Of a DNA stretch of 64,000 bases, positions 46,276 through 57,667 are shown piece after piece. Each line of letters begins with the position of its first letter. The first letter of the stretch is position 1. Below the pieces are notes generated by a model that had not been told where the DNA came from, ran no database searches, and saw only the letters and a program-made list of their open reading frames with translations. Origin of the DNA: Hydrangea macrophylla (Eukaryota; Streptophyta; Magnoliopsida; Cornales; Hydrangeaceae). The stretch spans positions 79,117,045 through 79,181,044 of the forward strand of contig CM066985.1 of NCBI GenBank assembly GCA_033977485.1, written 5' to 3'. Both the position numbers and the translations under genes were made by a program.

Positions 46276-46294
46276 ATTCTCCCCTCCAAAAAGG
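46276..46294 (-). other. Polypurine tract of Tekay-B
   Basis: The minus strand reads CCTTTTTGGAGGGGAGAAT directly before the 3' LTR start. Confidence 0.88.
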
Positions 46295-46320
46295 AAGTTT
46301 GTCCCTAAATTAACTTTACC

Positions 46321-49300
46321 TCATGCGTCGAATAAGTACGGATACTCATTCCTCATGTCTTTCTCACTTTCCCATGTAGCCTCTTCCGTCGTATGGCTAC
46401 GCCATAGCACTTTTACCATTGGAATGGTTTTAGTTCTCAAGACTTGTTCCTTTCGATCTAGAATCTCTATCGGTTGTTCCACATTAGTCAAGTCCCCCTG
46501 AATCTGTAGCGGTTCAGGTACAATGATCTTACTTGCATCAGTCATACATTGTCTCAACATCGACACGTGAAATACGTTATGCACATGCTCCAACTCTGAT
46601 GACAAGGCCAATCGATAAGCCACTGGACCTACTCTCTCTAGGATCTCAAAAGGTCCTATAAATCTTGGATTGAGCTTTCCCCTTTTTCCAAATCGTACAA
46701 TGCCTTTTAAAGGCGATACTCGCAAGTATACAAAATCTCCAACTTCAAAATTCATCGGTCGTCGTTTAGAGTCCGCATAGCTCTTATAACGGCTCTGAGC
46801 TACCTTGAGTCGCTCCTGAATCAACTTCACTTTCTCAGCAGTCACCTGTATTAACTCAGGTCCTAACAAGTTCCTTTCTCCAACCTCGGTCCAACAAACC
46901 GGTGATCGACACTTACGGCCATACAGAGCTTCATATGGTGCCATACCAATACTTGACTGAAATCCGTTGTTATAAGCAAATTCAATTAACGGCAAATGGT
47001 GCTCCCAATCATTCCCAAAATCTAATACACACAATCTCAACATATCTTCCAAGGTCTGAATCATACGCTCTGACTGTCCGTCGGTCTGAGGATGAAATGC
47101 AGTACTGAAACTCAATTTCGTACCCATAGCGTTTTGCAAACTTCCCCAAAACCTTGACGTAAAACTACTATCCCGATCGGATATAATCACCGCTGGTACC
47201 CCATGTAGTCTTACAATCTCTTTCACATACAATTCCGCTAATTTGGACGGTTTAGTCGTCTTGATCGGTAGAAAATGAGCTGACTTGGTTAATCGGTCAA
47301 CTATAACCCAAATCTTATCATTCTTATTGATTGATCGTGGAAATCCTGAAACAAAATCCATCGTGATCTCGTCCCATTTCCATTCCGACACTGGCAAAGG
47401 TTGTAGTAACCCCGCGGGTACTTGTCTCTCTGCCTTGACCTGTTGACATGCCAAACATTCGGATACAAACTTGGCAACTTTACGCTTCAAACCCTTCCAC
47501 CAAAAGTTTTCCCTCAGGTTTCTGTACATCTTATTACTTCCCGGGTGCACTGAATATTTTGTACTATGAGCTTCTTCTAGAATCCTCTCTTTTAAGTCTT
47601 TCACATTCGGTACACATAATCGATTTCCTAGTTTCAACGTTCCTTGTTCTAATACAAAACCAGGTCGTTTCCCCAAAGATATCTCGTCCCTCATTTTGCA
47701 CAAATAGACATCGTTAAATTGTTCCCTCTTGATCTCATTGATAATATTTGGGTGTGCTATAATCGCCATCATTAAGCCATCATTTGTCCCTGGAATCACA
47801 TCCAATTCTAAACGTTCCATTTCTTTTATCAATTCTTTTTGTTGTGTTAACTCATCGGCTAAATTCCTCAGCGTCTTCCTGCTTAATGCATCGGCTACTA
47901 CATTTGCCTTCCCCGGATGGTACTCTATCGAAAGATCGTAATCCTTCATCAACTCCAACCATCTTCGCTGTCTCATATTCAAATCCCGTTGGGTGAAAAT
48001 ATATTTCAAACTCTTGTGGTCCGTGAATATCTCACACTTTTCTCCGTACAAGTAGTGTCTCCAAATTTTCAAAGCATGAATTACTGCGGCTAATTCAAGA
48101 TCATGAGTCGGATAATTAACCTCATGTGTCTTTAACTGTCTCGAAGCATATGCAATTACTTTATCACCTTGCATCAACACGCATCCCAACCCTTGATGCG
48201 ACGCATCACTATAGATCACAAACCCCTCGGTTCTGGATGGTATTGTCAAAATAGGTGCTCTCGTCAACCGTGACTTCAACTCTTGAAAACTGTCTTCACA
48301 TTCCTGACTCCATTCAAAAATAACACCCTTTCTCATTAATTTTGTCATTGGCAATGAAATCTTTGAGAAATGCTCAATAAAACGGCGGTAGTATCCCGCT
48401 AATCCCAAGAAACTTCGAATTTCAGGTACGGATGTCGGCCTCTGCCAATTAGATACAGCTTCTACTTTGTGAGGGTCAACTGAAACTCCATTCTTTTCAA
48501 TTACATGACCAAGAAAAGTAATACTAGACAACCAAAATTCATATTTCTTGAATTTACCAAATAATTGTTTCTCTCGCAATCTCTGAAGTATCAACCTCAA
48601 GTGGTTCTCGTGTTTTATCTCACTAGGTGAATAGATAAGGATATCGTCAATGAATACAATCACAAAGTCGTCCAAATAATCCTTGAATACTGGATTCATA
48701 AGATCCATGAATGCAGCTGGTGCATTGGTAACTCCAAATGGCATAACTAAGAACTCATAGTGTCCATAACGCATTCTGAAAGTTGTTTTCTCAACATCTT
48801 CAGTCTTTACTTTTAACTGATGGTAACCCGATCTCAGGTCTATCTTGGAGAATACTTGGGCCCCACGAAGTTGATCAAATAGGTCGTCGATTCTCGGTAG
48901 TGGATACTTGTTCTTGATAGTCAACTTGTTCAGTTCCCGATAATCAACACACATACGCATTGAACCGTCCTTCTTCTTTACAAACAATACTGGGGCTCCC
49001 CACGGTGAAATACTAGGTCGAATGAAACCCTTGTCAAGTAACTCTTGCAGTTGAACTTTCAGTTCCTTCAATTCTACTGGTGCCATTCTATACGGTGCTT
49101 TGGATACCGGTCTTGAGTCTGGCTTTACCTCAATGGTGAATTCAATTTCCCTCTCGATCAAGACGTTTGGTAAGTCATCGGGGAATACATCCAGATATTC
49201 TCGCACTACTGGGATATCCCCTACTATTAATTCGGTCGCTGAGACATCAGTCACTGAACATAGGAATCCTTGACATCCCCTTTTCAATAACTTTCCCGCT

Positions 49301-50829
49301 CGGATAGCTGAAATCAAATACGACGGCGATATAACCCCACTCCCTTGGAAACAAAAGCTCCCATGTACCGGTGATCGAAAATTAACCTCTTTCCGTTCAC
49401 AGTCTATCGTGGCTTGGTTAAGAGCTAACCAATCCATTCCCAGTATTACATCGAAATGGTTCACCACAATCGGTATAAGATCTACGGTCATTAACTTCTC
49501 ACCTAGTTTGATCTCACAGTCTTTATATATAGTAGATGTCACTACCGGTTTACTAAGCGGCACGGCAATGGATAAATCATATCCTAGTGGCGCGGACTTA
49601 ACATTCAAATGATCAACAAAGTTATAAGATACAAACGAATGCGTAGATCCCGAATCAACGAGTATGCGTGCTAAGTGCGAACATACAAGCACCATACCTG
49701 AGACCACTGTATCAGTAGCAGCCACGTCTCCAGGGTTCATCTGGAATGATCTTCCCTGACGTTGCTCCGTCCTTTGTCCCCCGTCACTAAACTGCTTAGG
49801 CTTCGAACCACTAGAAGCCATAGAACTTGCCCCTTGTTGAGAACGCTTCTTTGGGCAATCCTTCGCTCGGTGTCCCAAGGTACCACAATCAAAGCACTTG
49901 AGTTGCGGATAGGTCGCAGAACTCACACTGTTTCCCCCTGTAGATCTGTTTTGAAAGTTGGTCAGAAAACATCGACCGGTGTGTGGTCGGTTGCAAAGTG
50001 AATACAACGGTATGTTACTTGGTATTCTCCTGGAATCATTCAAACCAGAACTAGAGCCTCGTGAAAATGATTTCTTAAAAGATCCCCCCTGACTTCGGTC
50101 ACCACCCTCATGACTTCGCTTCCCTTGGTGATTTTGTCTCGATCTCTCTATTCCACTTTCGGCTACAAGCGCCGTCTGCTGTACTGCTGCAACAGTCGAA
50201 TGCTCATAGGTCTCTACTCTCAACCGGATATTATCCCTTAAATCCTCTTCAAATTTTATTGCCCTATATTCCTCTTCGGGCACAGAACCCTTACCAAACC
50301 TCAACAACGCGTTATACTTGGAAGTATATTCAGTTACAGTCATATCTCCCTGCTTCAGGTTATCAAATTCTCGCTTCTTCGCATTATAGGCGGCTCGTGG
50401 AAAGAATCGGCGATTGAATTCTGCCTTAAACCCTTCCCAAGTAATCGGTGCTCCTTGATCTAAGACATTCACCCACCAGTTCTGGGCTTCACCCCTCAGT
50501 TCGTCACTTGCGTTCTCAATCTTCTCTCTATCTGACATCGAAATAGATCGAAAAATTCGTTCCATGTCCATGACCCAATGTTCTGCCAATGTTGTATCAG
50601 GTGTCCCATGAAATTCCATTGGTTTCTTTCGAGTGAATTGTTCGGATATTGATCTCATACCTCTAGTTTCGGGTGCATGCACTACGGTTATTGGTTCCAC
50701 TTCGATGTGGGGTGTGGGAGGCAGTCGCTCCGCTATATTCCGTATCATTTCCCCCATATTCCCCATCATTTCTGCCATTTCATTCATACGTCGAGTGTGT
50801 GGCGATAGTTCTCGCTCTTCGTCACTCAT
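46321..50829 (-). CDS. Tekay-B gag-pol polyprotein (intact)
   Basis: 1,502 codons from the ATG at 50829. The frame is open six bases further, but that codon is GTG. Domains by residue: gag core about 80-180 ([20 protein letters not shown]); CCHC knuckle 312-325 ([14 protein letters not shown]); protease DSG at 392 with DVILGMDWL near 460; RT about 585-760 with active site FIDD at 726-729; RNase H starting near 870 ([12 protein letters not shown]); integrase HHCC about 1088-1129 (CLACQQ); D,D-35-E at about 1158, 1218 and 1254; a chromodomain-like tail 1471-1502 ([17 protein letters not shown]). The RT, RNase H, integrase order marks Ty3/gypsy, and the tail marks a chromovirus. It would package, copy and insert element RNA, with the tail thought to bias insertion toward particular chromatin. 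Transcription should start from the 5' LTR TATA box near 52700. Confidence 0.97.
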   Translation of the reverse strand: MSDEERELSPHTRRMNEMAEMMGNMGEMIRNIAERLPPTPHIEVEPITVVHAPETRGMRSISEQFTRKKPMEFHGTPDTTLAEHWVMDMERIFRSISMSDREKIENASDELRGEAQNWWVNVLDQGAPITWEGFKAEFNRRFFPRAAYNAKKREFDNLKQGDMTVTEYTSKYNALLRFGKGSVPEEEYRAIKFEEDLRDNIRLRVETYEHSTVAAVQQTALVAESGIERSRQNHQGKRSHEGGDRSQGGSFKKSFSRGSSSGLNDSRRIPSNIPLYSLCNRPHTGRCFLTNFQNRSTGGNSVSSATYPQLKCFDCGTLGHRAKDCPKKRSQQGASSMASSGSKPKQFSDGGQRTEQRQGRSFQMNPGDVAATDTVVSGMVLVCSHLARILVDSGSTHSFVSYNFVDHLNVKSAPLGYDLSIAVPLSKPVVTSTIYKDCEIKLGEKLMTVDLIPIVVNHFDVILGMDWLALNQATIDCERKEVNFRSPVHGSFCFQGSGVISPSYLISAIRAGKLLKRGCQGFLCSVTDVSATELIVGDIPVVREYLDVFPDDLPNVLIEREIEFTIEVKPDSRPVSKAPYRMAPVELKELKVQLQELLDKGFIRPSISPWGAPVLFVKKKDGSMRMCVDYRELNKLTIKNKYPLPRIDDLFDQLRGAQVFSKIDLRSGYHQLKVKTEDVEKTTFRMRYGHYEFLVMPFGVTNAPAAFMDLMNPVFKDYLDDFVIVFIDDILIYSPSEIKHENHLRLILQRLREKQLFGKFKKYEFWLSSITFLGHVIEKNGVSVDPHKVEAVSNWQRPTSVPEIRSFLGLAGYYRRFIEHFSKISLPMTKLMRKGVIFEWSQECEDSFQELKSRLTRAPILTIPSRTEGFVIYSDASHQGLGCVLMQGDKVIAYASRQLKTHEVNYPTHDLELAAVIHALKIWRHYLYGEKCEIFTDHKSLKYIFTQRDLNMRQRRWLELMKDYDLSIEYHPGKANVVADALSRKTLRNLADELTQQKELIKEMERLELDVIPGTNDGLMMAIIAHPNIINEIKREQFNDVYLCKMRDEISLGKRPGFVLEQGTLKLGNRLCVPNVKDLKERILEEAHSTKYSVHPGSNKMYRNLRENFWWKGLKRKVAKFVSECLACQQVKAERQVPAGLLQPLPVSEWKWDEITMDFVSGFPRSINKNDKIWVIVDRLTKSAHFLPIKTTKPSKLAELYVKEIVRLHGVPAVIISDRDSSFTSRFWGSLQNAMGTKLSFSTAFHPQTDGQSERMIQTLEDMLRLCVLDFGNDWEHHLPLIEFAYNNGFQSSIGMAPYEALYGRKCRSPVCWTEVGERNLLGPELIQVTAEKVKLIQERLKVAQSRYKSYADSKRRPMNFEVGDFVYLRVSPLKGIVRFGKRGKLNPRFIGPFEILERVGPVAYRLALSSELEHVHNVFHVSMLRQCMTDASKIIVPEPLQIQGDLTNVEQPIEILDRKEQVLRTKTIPMVKVLWRSHTTEEATWESEKDMRNEYPYLFDA

Positions 50830-51015
50830 GATCACAATCCTGTAGTTCTCAATGCATAAACATTATGCCTGCACAACAATAACAATATCATGTATGTAAA
50901 ACAACATCCATATGCATCAAACATCTCTAAGATGTATGAATGTAATTTAAAACATGTGATAATTCACTCAACACTCCTCTCGTCGTCGAACGTTCCCAAA
51001 GTTTTGTTACCTATA
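50830..51015 (-). other. Tekay-B leader
   Basis: The short untranslated leader between the primer site and gag. Its distal part (cactcaacactcctctcgtc, then cccaaagtt) resembles the leader of element X at about 57605-57640. Confidence 0.7.
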
Positions 51016-51027
51016 GCTCTGATACCA
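51016..51027 (-). other. Tekay-B primer-binding site (initiator tRNA-Met)
   Basis: The minus strand reads TGGTATCAGAGC, five bases from the 5' LTR. Confidence 0.95.
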
Positions 51028-51032
51028 ATAAA

Positions 51033-53221
51033 TGTCACGACCCATCCCACTACGCGTGAAAATAGGACACGTGGCACGCCACCAAGGCTCAACCAATCAA
51101 CAATATAATGATACGCAGCGGAAAGAACTTTAAAACAACCTTGGGTATTTAAAACTTAGGGAACATTACCCTCCGAGTTTATAAAATCCATTGAAATCAG
51201 AGTTATAAAATAAATTTGTTCAATTTAAAGCGTTCACAAGAATCCAATTCAAAATACAAAGGTTCAGTCGACTGCCCAGTCGACTGTACTAGGGTCCAGT
51301 CGACTGTGCCTGGCAGAAACTAAAACCCTAAATCCTCAACAGAGGTCCAGTCGACTGGGTTAAGCAGAACCCAAAATGCAACTTACTCAAAAGGGGTCCA
51401 GTCGACTGATATAGGGACCCAGTCGACTGCTTTTCCATTAATAGAAGCAGTAGCCAAATCCAACAGTGGTTCAGTCGACTGATCAGGGATCCAGTCGACT
51501 GCTTCTCTTACTATTCACTTTCAGTGTCTCAAACACACGGGATCCAGTCGACTGATCCTGGGTCCAGTCGACTGCTCCCCTGCTGGCAGCCCTGTGATGA
51601 AAATTAACAACACATGCTTCTCAAAACCAACAACAAACACAACCATAACTGATTTCCAACATATTAAAATGCAATTACAGATGTTCAATTACAAGATTTC
51701 CATACTGTGAAACTAATCCATGTTTCTATTACAACATACTACAATATTCAAATCCTTACACAAGTTTAGGATTTAAAACAAAAACATATACAAGTGTGAT
51801 TTCCCCGACGTTCATCGGCCTCACTCATCGCGCTTCTTCTTATCTTTCTTCTGACCTGCAATGGAGTACATCTCCACTGCTCAGCTATATGCTGAGCGTA
51901 CAATTCTAAATGTATGCTTATATGACAATTCATGGTTTAAGCATCTAAAACACATAGAAATAGTCTCTAGGGTGAGTGGTACGCATTCATCCGGTCGATG
52001 CCATAGGAGGCCCACCTCTCCCACGCATCTCATACACTGGTTGGGCCTTCCTCCATACCAGGTACCGTGTACTGGTTGGGCCCACCTCCAATCCAGACAC
52101 AACCACAATTCCAATTCCATTTCAATCACAATCACAATCCTCAAGGTTCGAGGAGCTTACCCCGGATGAATTTGCACCAAACTCCCCTTTGACCCAAGTA
52201 GACACATAACATGCTCACATAAACAGTTATAAGTGCTTTTATCATAATTTCACGTGCATAATTAACGGGCCTAACTAACACATGAATTTCGCCCGGATCC
52301 AAAAATATCAAAAGTGATGTCCAAAACATGAAAATCCATATATTTCATAGATCTAGAATTCATACCTCGTGCAAATCTCTTCAAACTTTGAAGGATCGTC
52401 TAGGGGGCTAAATAATCGTCGGATTTCAATTTATACGTGATTCCTACAAGTTTTACCTGATTTTTTCCAAAAGTCTAGAATTAATATTTTTACAAAAATT
52501 GGCCAAACATGACCTAAGTGGTATCAAAACGTAGATCTTACCTCCACGAGTTCAAATCTGAAATCTGGAGAAAATCTGACGGACGAACGGTCGTCGATCG
52601 GCGTCGCAAAGCCTGTTGGCTCCAAATCTCCCTTCTCTCTCCTCTCTCTAGATATTTGGCAAGTGTTTGGATGAGATTGAATTCTCATCCCAATCTATAT
52701 ATAGGCAAACTTTCGGGGAATTACGTTTACCTCCCCGCAAGTTTCTCAAAACTTCTCATTAATCCATGAAACTTCGCACACGTCCATTTTATGCCTTTAC
52801 GAGTGAAAATTATAAATTCCAAAAGTTTTCGACTAAGTTTCGTTTGGGTCCAAAATAACGTCCGAAAACTATATTCTGTGGGATCTCTACACAACCTACC
52901 TTTTTAATTAACGTGTCACTCACGTTCTCACCACAGTTCTCAAAATGATATATAACAATATCGAAAATATCAGAAATTATACTACACAGGTATAATTCAG
53001 TATTCATAAAATACCAGATATATCAAATAACATTTAAGTAATATAAATGTCATTTAATCGTGCCATGCAATATGAACTGCCATGTTCACGTGTCCTCACT
53101 GACACCTTACCAATGACTCACAGTCAACCTCCTCTCAATTCAATTATCAAATAACATTGATAATCCACAAAAATCTGAATATGCATATTAAAACCATGAA
53201 ATTTTTGGAACGGGTGTGACA
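51033..53221 (-). repeat. Tekay-B 5' LTR
   Basis: 2189 bp, nearly identical to 44086-46275. It carries ten exact CAGTCGACTG words at about 51265-51575, including the one that reads CGGTCGACTG in the other LTR. It is followed by the AACAG target duplication. Confidence 0.96.
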
Positions 53222-53226
53222 AACAG

Positions 53227-53279
53227 CTTCCTCGTTATCACCATATCGAACTAACTCTGAACCAACCTCCAATATTAAC
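53227..53279 (-). other. Element X internal segment between two insertions
   Basis: A 53-bp stretch between the Tekay-B target duplication and the next solo LTR. It joins 44080 on one side and 55021 on the other once insertions are removed. Confidence 0.6.
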
Positions 53280-55015
53280 TGTCACAGCCCGGTCCCACAA
53301 TAGCAGAACCGGAGCCCATGGCACGCCACCAAGGCTAAACCAATTCATTATCGTTCCCAAAATTTAGTTTTAAGAACACACGGAGCGGAAGAAAAACAAA
53401 TCGTTTTGAAAATTAGCAGTCCAGTCGACTGGGTCGGGCCTCCAGTCGACTGACTTTGAGTTGCAGGGAACAAGAAATTCCCAAGTGCCACCTTCACTCG
53501 ACTAACCCTTGGTCTGGTCGACTGATGCCTCAATTTTTCAGTCGACTAGGCTTGTCCGGTCAACTGAACCCATCTTAGCAGAATGTTCAATTTTCGTTCA
53601 GAAACTAGTCGACTGTTTCCTGGGAATCAGTCGATTGAAGTCCTGAAAACCAAAGGGAAATTTCTTATAAAACAGGGGTCCAGTCGACTGATGCCTCGGT
53701 CTAGTCGATTGTTTTACAGCAGCAACCCCATTTCTGCAGCATTTCCAAGTTTAAAAATTTTCTGATTTCAACCAAGATTTAAATACGCATTCCAAACTCA
53801 TACCGAAATGATTCCCACTAGATTAAAACATTACTAAAATATAATTACAAAGGATTATTATCTATTACAACATTACAAACGCGTTCTAAGATTTTAAGTT
53901 AAACATAGCCAACAAGTCATAAAATCCTTATTACAACATTGTTATGTCAAAACTACGAGATCAACCTATAAAGTTGCTCAATTTATATATCACCATGCTC
54001 TCGGTAATCAAAACATTTCACCGTGCTATTGGGCCTACTTATCAATATAATCGCCCAATATGAACTACACAATATATATCTATCACAACATGAATACATG
54101 TCAAAAAATCATTCCAAGAACATAGTTGAATCACTCACCTCCGAATAACGCTCCTATAATTCAATCCAAAGAAAACCCGTGCATAAAGAATGTGCAGAAG
54201 TCCGTCTAGTACAACTCCTATAGATCAGAGTTCCAATTATCAACTTTTATGAAAAATTCTAAAAAATAACTTTTCGGAAACTTAGCTAAACAAGGCCTAA
54301 TAGGTATCAAAATGACGGCCTTACATCGAGGAGTTCGAGTAGGAAATTTGGTGAAAAACTAGCGGACGAACGGGCGTCGTTTGGTGTCGAGAAGCTCTAA
54401 GTAATCAAATCCCCCTTTGGCCTCTTTCTTGAAACTTAGGTTAAGCTTTATGAAAATATCAAGATCATCTCTATCTATATATAGGCAAACCTTTCAGAAA
54501 TTGTGTTTACCTCCCCTTGAGTTTTCAAAACTCCTAAATAGTCTCTGAAACTTTCTACACAGCTAATTCATAGCTTTACAAGTGAAACCTCAAAATTATA
54601 AAAGTTTCCGACTAAGTTCTGTTTGGTTGCTAAAACGCAAGTTTCTACATGACTTTTACGAAATTGCTAAGTAGCCTACCAAATTAATAGCGTGTTAATT
54701 CGTCATCACCAAGATACTAAAATTAACAACAGAAATATATTCTAAACCAGAAAATAGTACAAATAGTGAAATACATAGGTAAACATTTATTTTTAGATAA
54801 ACATTTAAAATATTCCACAGTGACCGTCTCATACTCGGAGAGACGTCACAACATCACAACACTCAATTCACACAGTCTCAAAGGGTTCTCTTACACAGAC
54901 ACCCAAATCGACTCGTGAGTCAAAACTCACTCAAACATGTGCCAAAATGCACAACACATCACAATAGCATGCATGAGAATGTAATGAATGCAATAACACA
55001 ATTACGGGTGTTATA
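53280..55015 (-). repeat. Solo LTR of a Tekay-B relative
   Basis: 1736 bp starting TGTCACAGCCCGG and ending ACGGGTGTTATA, flanked by the duplication TTAAC (53275-53279 and 55016-55020). The last bases read TATA where relatives have TACA. It shares the cacgccaccaaggct block and TATA region (54476) with the Tekay-B LTR but is clearly diverged. It carries about ten CAGTCGACTG words or variants at 53418-53715. Confidence 0.9.
53418..53715. repeat. CAGTCGACTG palindrome cluster (diverged solo LTR)
   Basis: Pairs include two exact words 21 bp apart near 53422 and later variants such as CACTCGACTA, TGGTCGACTG, CAGTCGACTA and CAGTCGATTG. Spacers stay at 8-12 bp even where the words have drifted. Confidence 0.88.
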
Positions 55016-56192
55016 TTAACCGATCAACTTCTAGATAACCATAGATTTTTACTTCTTCTTGAACCTTAGTCAATATATCATAATTTCAAATTTGCCCAAA
55101 ATGTAATAGACTTAAAATCATTTCCAATGCTTATAGAATGTTTCTCAAATAATGTTTTTTTAAAACAAGTAGATAATTAAAATAATTGAATTCCAGCTAA
55201 ATCAACTTTTAAAAATAGTGATTAAATAGCAAGCCACACTTTTACAATTTACTAAATCACAACATAACACAATATGTAATTTACTTTTAAAATAATTATA
55301 GGAATATTAGGAAGAACCACTTCTTCATGACACCACGATCTCTAATGTCTGAAAATCCCAAGAAATTTCCCCAACATACCTTACCCATAATACAACACTT
55401 ATCAATTTTAAATTTATACCTTTTCAACCATCTTACACAACCTCTTCCTCCTAACTTTTGCTGTACCAATTATAATCGGCTTCTAAACTTCTGGAATAAT
55501 CCAAAATAATGTTGTCTAACTACTATGATTCAAAACTTATATATCCCTTTTGATACACTAACCACCTCGACTAAGCAAATTGTAGTAACCACATTAAGCT
55601 TCCATACCCAGTCCGTTTATCACCATCTACTGAATTTTCTTCTTCTTTTTTTTTTCCTTCTCTTTTCTTTTTTATTTTCAAATACTTGAATAATAGTCCA
55701 CCACAATTAATCAAGTAAACCTCCCACTTGCGACTTCAAATACTTGTTCTTACTGATAGTACCCAAATTTCCTACAGCAACATATCTAACTAAATGAATC
55801 TGTTACCCCAAATAATACTCACAATTCCGCTTTTACTTTATTTAACTCCACAAATATCCTTCAACTCAACACTGTATCTGAAATACCAGCCCATCTCTAA
55901 TATCACCCCAACAATAATTCAACATCCCCAATTAATATAACATTTAACAAGCACACTAGAATCACCATAAAATATTCTTTTGCTTCAAACACATTTTCCA
56001 ATTCTATCTCGATATCTCCCATACCAATTACCATACAGAAATCCCTGACGAAACCTCTTATTCAATATCTGATAAACCATATACTATCACAACATGACAT
56101 AATCAACAATCTAGAACCTACTAGTTAATTGCAATTTAGCACACCCCATTTGCATCAGAAATAATAACAACAATAACAACAACAACAACAAC

Positions 56193-56257
<65 letters not shown>

Positions 56258-57650
56258 GAAGAAGAATACCCAATAAATTAGTAACAACCTGACTTGGTGT
56301 CGAGAGATTCCTCAACAACCTATAAAAAAATATATATATATATATATACACACATAACGTCCGAATGACCCGCCATCTCAATAATAATGTTCACTGCATA
56401 TCACTTTTGTCATTAGCTCCCCCTTTTCTTTGAATTCACAGACCCTTAAATTCCTCTAAATATCACACAATCTTCAAAATAAAAAATAAAAAAATACCTA
56501 GTAACTTTTACTACAAAGTCGAGAACTACAATCTCTCACTGTAAAGCTTGTTATCATGTCAGTAAGGCACACAATGATTCAACTTATGAATAGAAACTCC
56601 TTTAAAATACACAGACATCCCTCAATATACCCACCACTAACCCTTCGTAGAATACAGATACCTCCAAGATTTTCTATATTTCCTGAACCACTTATATAAA
56701 ATACAAAATGCAAATAGATTGAAGAAATACTACTTTTGCTGAAAACAGACCAATACCCCATTCAACTCACAATGAGAACATAATACCCCTGGCTTGATAA
56801 ATAATTCATGAGAATACAAAAATAGAAATTCCACATAGAAAGTGAGAGATAGCTCACAATAACAGAACACTTGTTCACAATACCCACAATAATAATGTTC
56901 CAAGAAATCCAGGATATCCATAACTATAGATTCGACATTGAATGTCAAATTAATAATAAAAGACCCATCGGAACAAAGAAATTTAAATATCTCAATTACT
57001 ACCAATATAACAGATGGTCTTCACCCATAATATACATGAGTCCATCCATGAAATCCGTACCCAATAATATATCCAATACCCAAAAATTTGCCTTGAGTCA
57101 ATTCCATTACAGTAACCCCATATTATTGAGAACTATTTCGATATGATTAACCCAACTCTTAATAACTCAGAATTCAAGATTTACTCTTCCTGCCCTTCCC
57201 GATACTAATACTGATACTGATACTGATACTGATAATATCTAACCCCCTTATCAATCTTACGATTACTTTTCCATAATTACTGTGCAGGAACCCCTAAGAA
57301 ATCCCTTTATCATTTAACCGTCAAACCCATATAACTAACACTACATGATAATAAATTTATACCAACTCCTCAAATAAAACTTTACCTTTCCATACCAATC
57401 CAATACATTTTTTCCTCGGTTTGTACAATCCAATATCTCCTCATTCTCATACATATAAATATGTACATCGCACCATGCATCATAATATAAATGCTATATG
57501 TCATTCTACATGCATCACATGCTTATTCATGCATCGACATGCAACAATCATATTTTATATCCATATACATTCATGTAATGCATCTAAATACTCATCATAT
57601 TCATGTTCACTCAAGTCGTCGACTCTCGTACCCAAAGTTCTAAGCCTATT
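55016..57650 (-). other. Interior of element X: non-coding, G-depleted
   Basis: No recognisable gag or pol. The plus strand has very few G and abundant C (several 60-base lines have only two or three G). Frames are short. Contents include an (AAC/AAT)n microsatellite (56161-56256) and a ctgata tandem repeat (about 57208-57236). Because a primer site and LTR follow on the right, this is best read as the interior of a large non-autonomous (LARD-like) or fully decayed Tekay relative. Confidence 0.55.
56161..56256. repeat. (AAC)n(AAT)n microsatellite
   Basis: About 10 AAC-type units followed by about 22 AAT units. The minus-strand frame of poly-Ile/Val is a repeat artefact. Confidence 0.95.
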
Positions 57651-57662
57651 GCTCTGATACCA
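57651..57662 (-). other. Element X primer-binding site (initiator tRNA-Met)
   Basis: The minus strand reads TGGTATCAGAGC, five bases after the LTR that starts (plus view) at 57668. Confidence 0.9.
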
Positions 57663-57667
57663 CTAAA

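Larger units (their letters stand above)
44086..53221 (-). mobile_element. Complete, apparently intact Tekay/Del chromovirus (Tekay-B)
   Basis: 9,136 bp with LTRs of 2,190 and 2,189 bp, the duplication AACAG at 44081-44085 and 53222-53226, a tRNA-Met primer site, one uninterrupted gag-pol frame and a polypurine tract. I counted about 20 differences between the LTRs by eye (under 1%), so the insertion is recent. All catalytic motifs I can check are present. This is the only element in the window that could be autonomous. It is inserted in element X. Confidence 0.97.
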
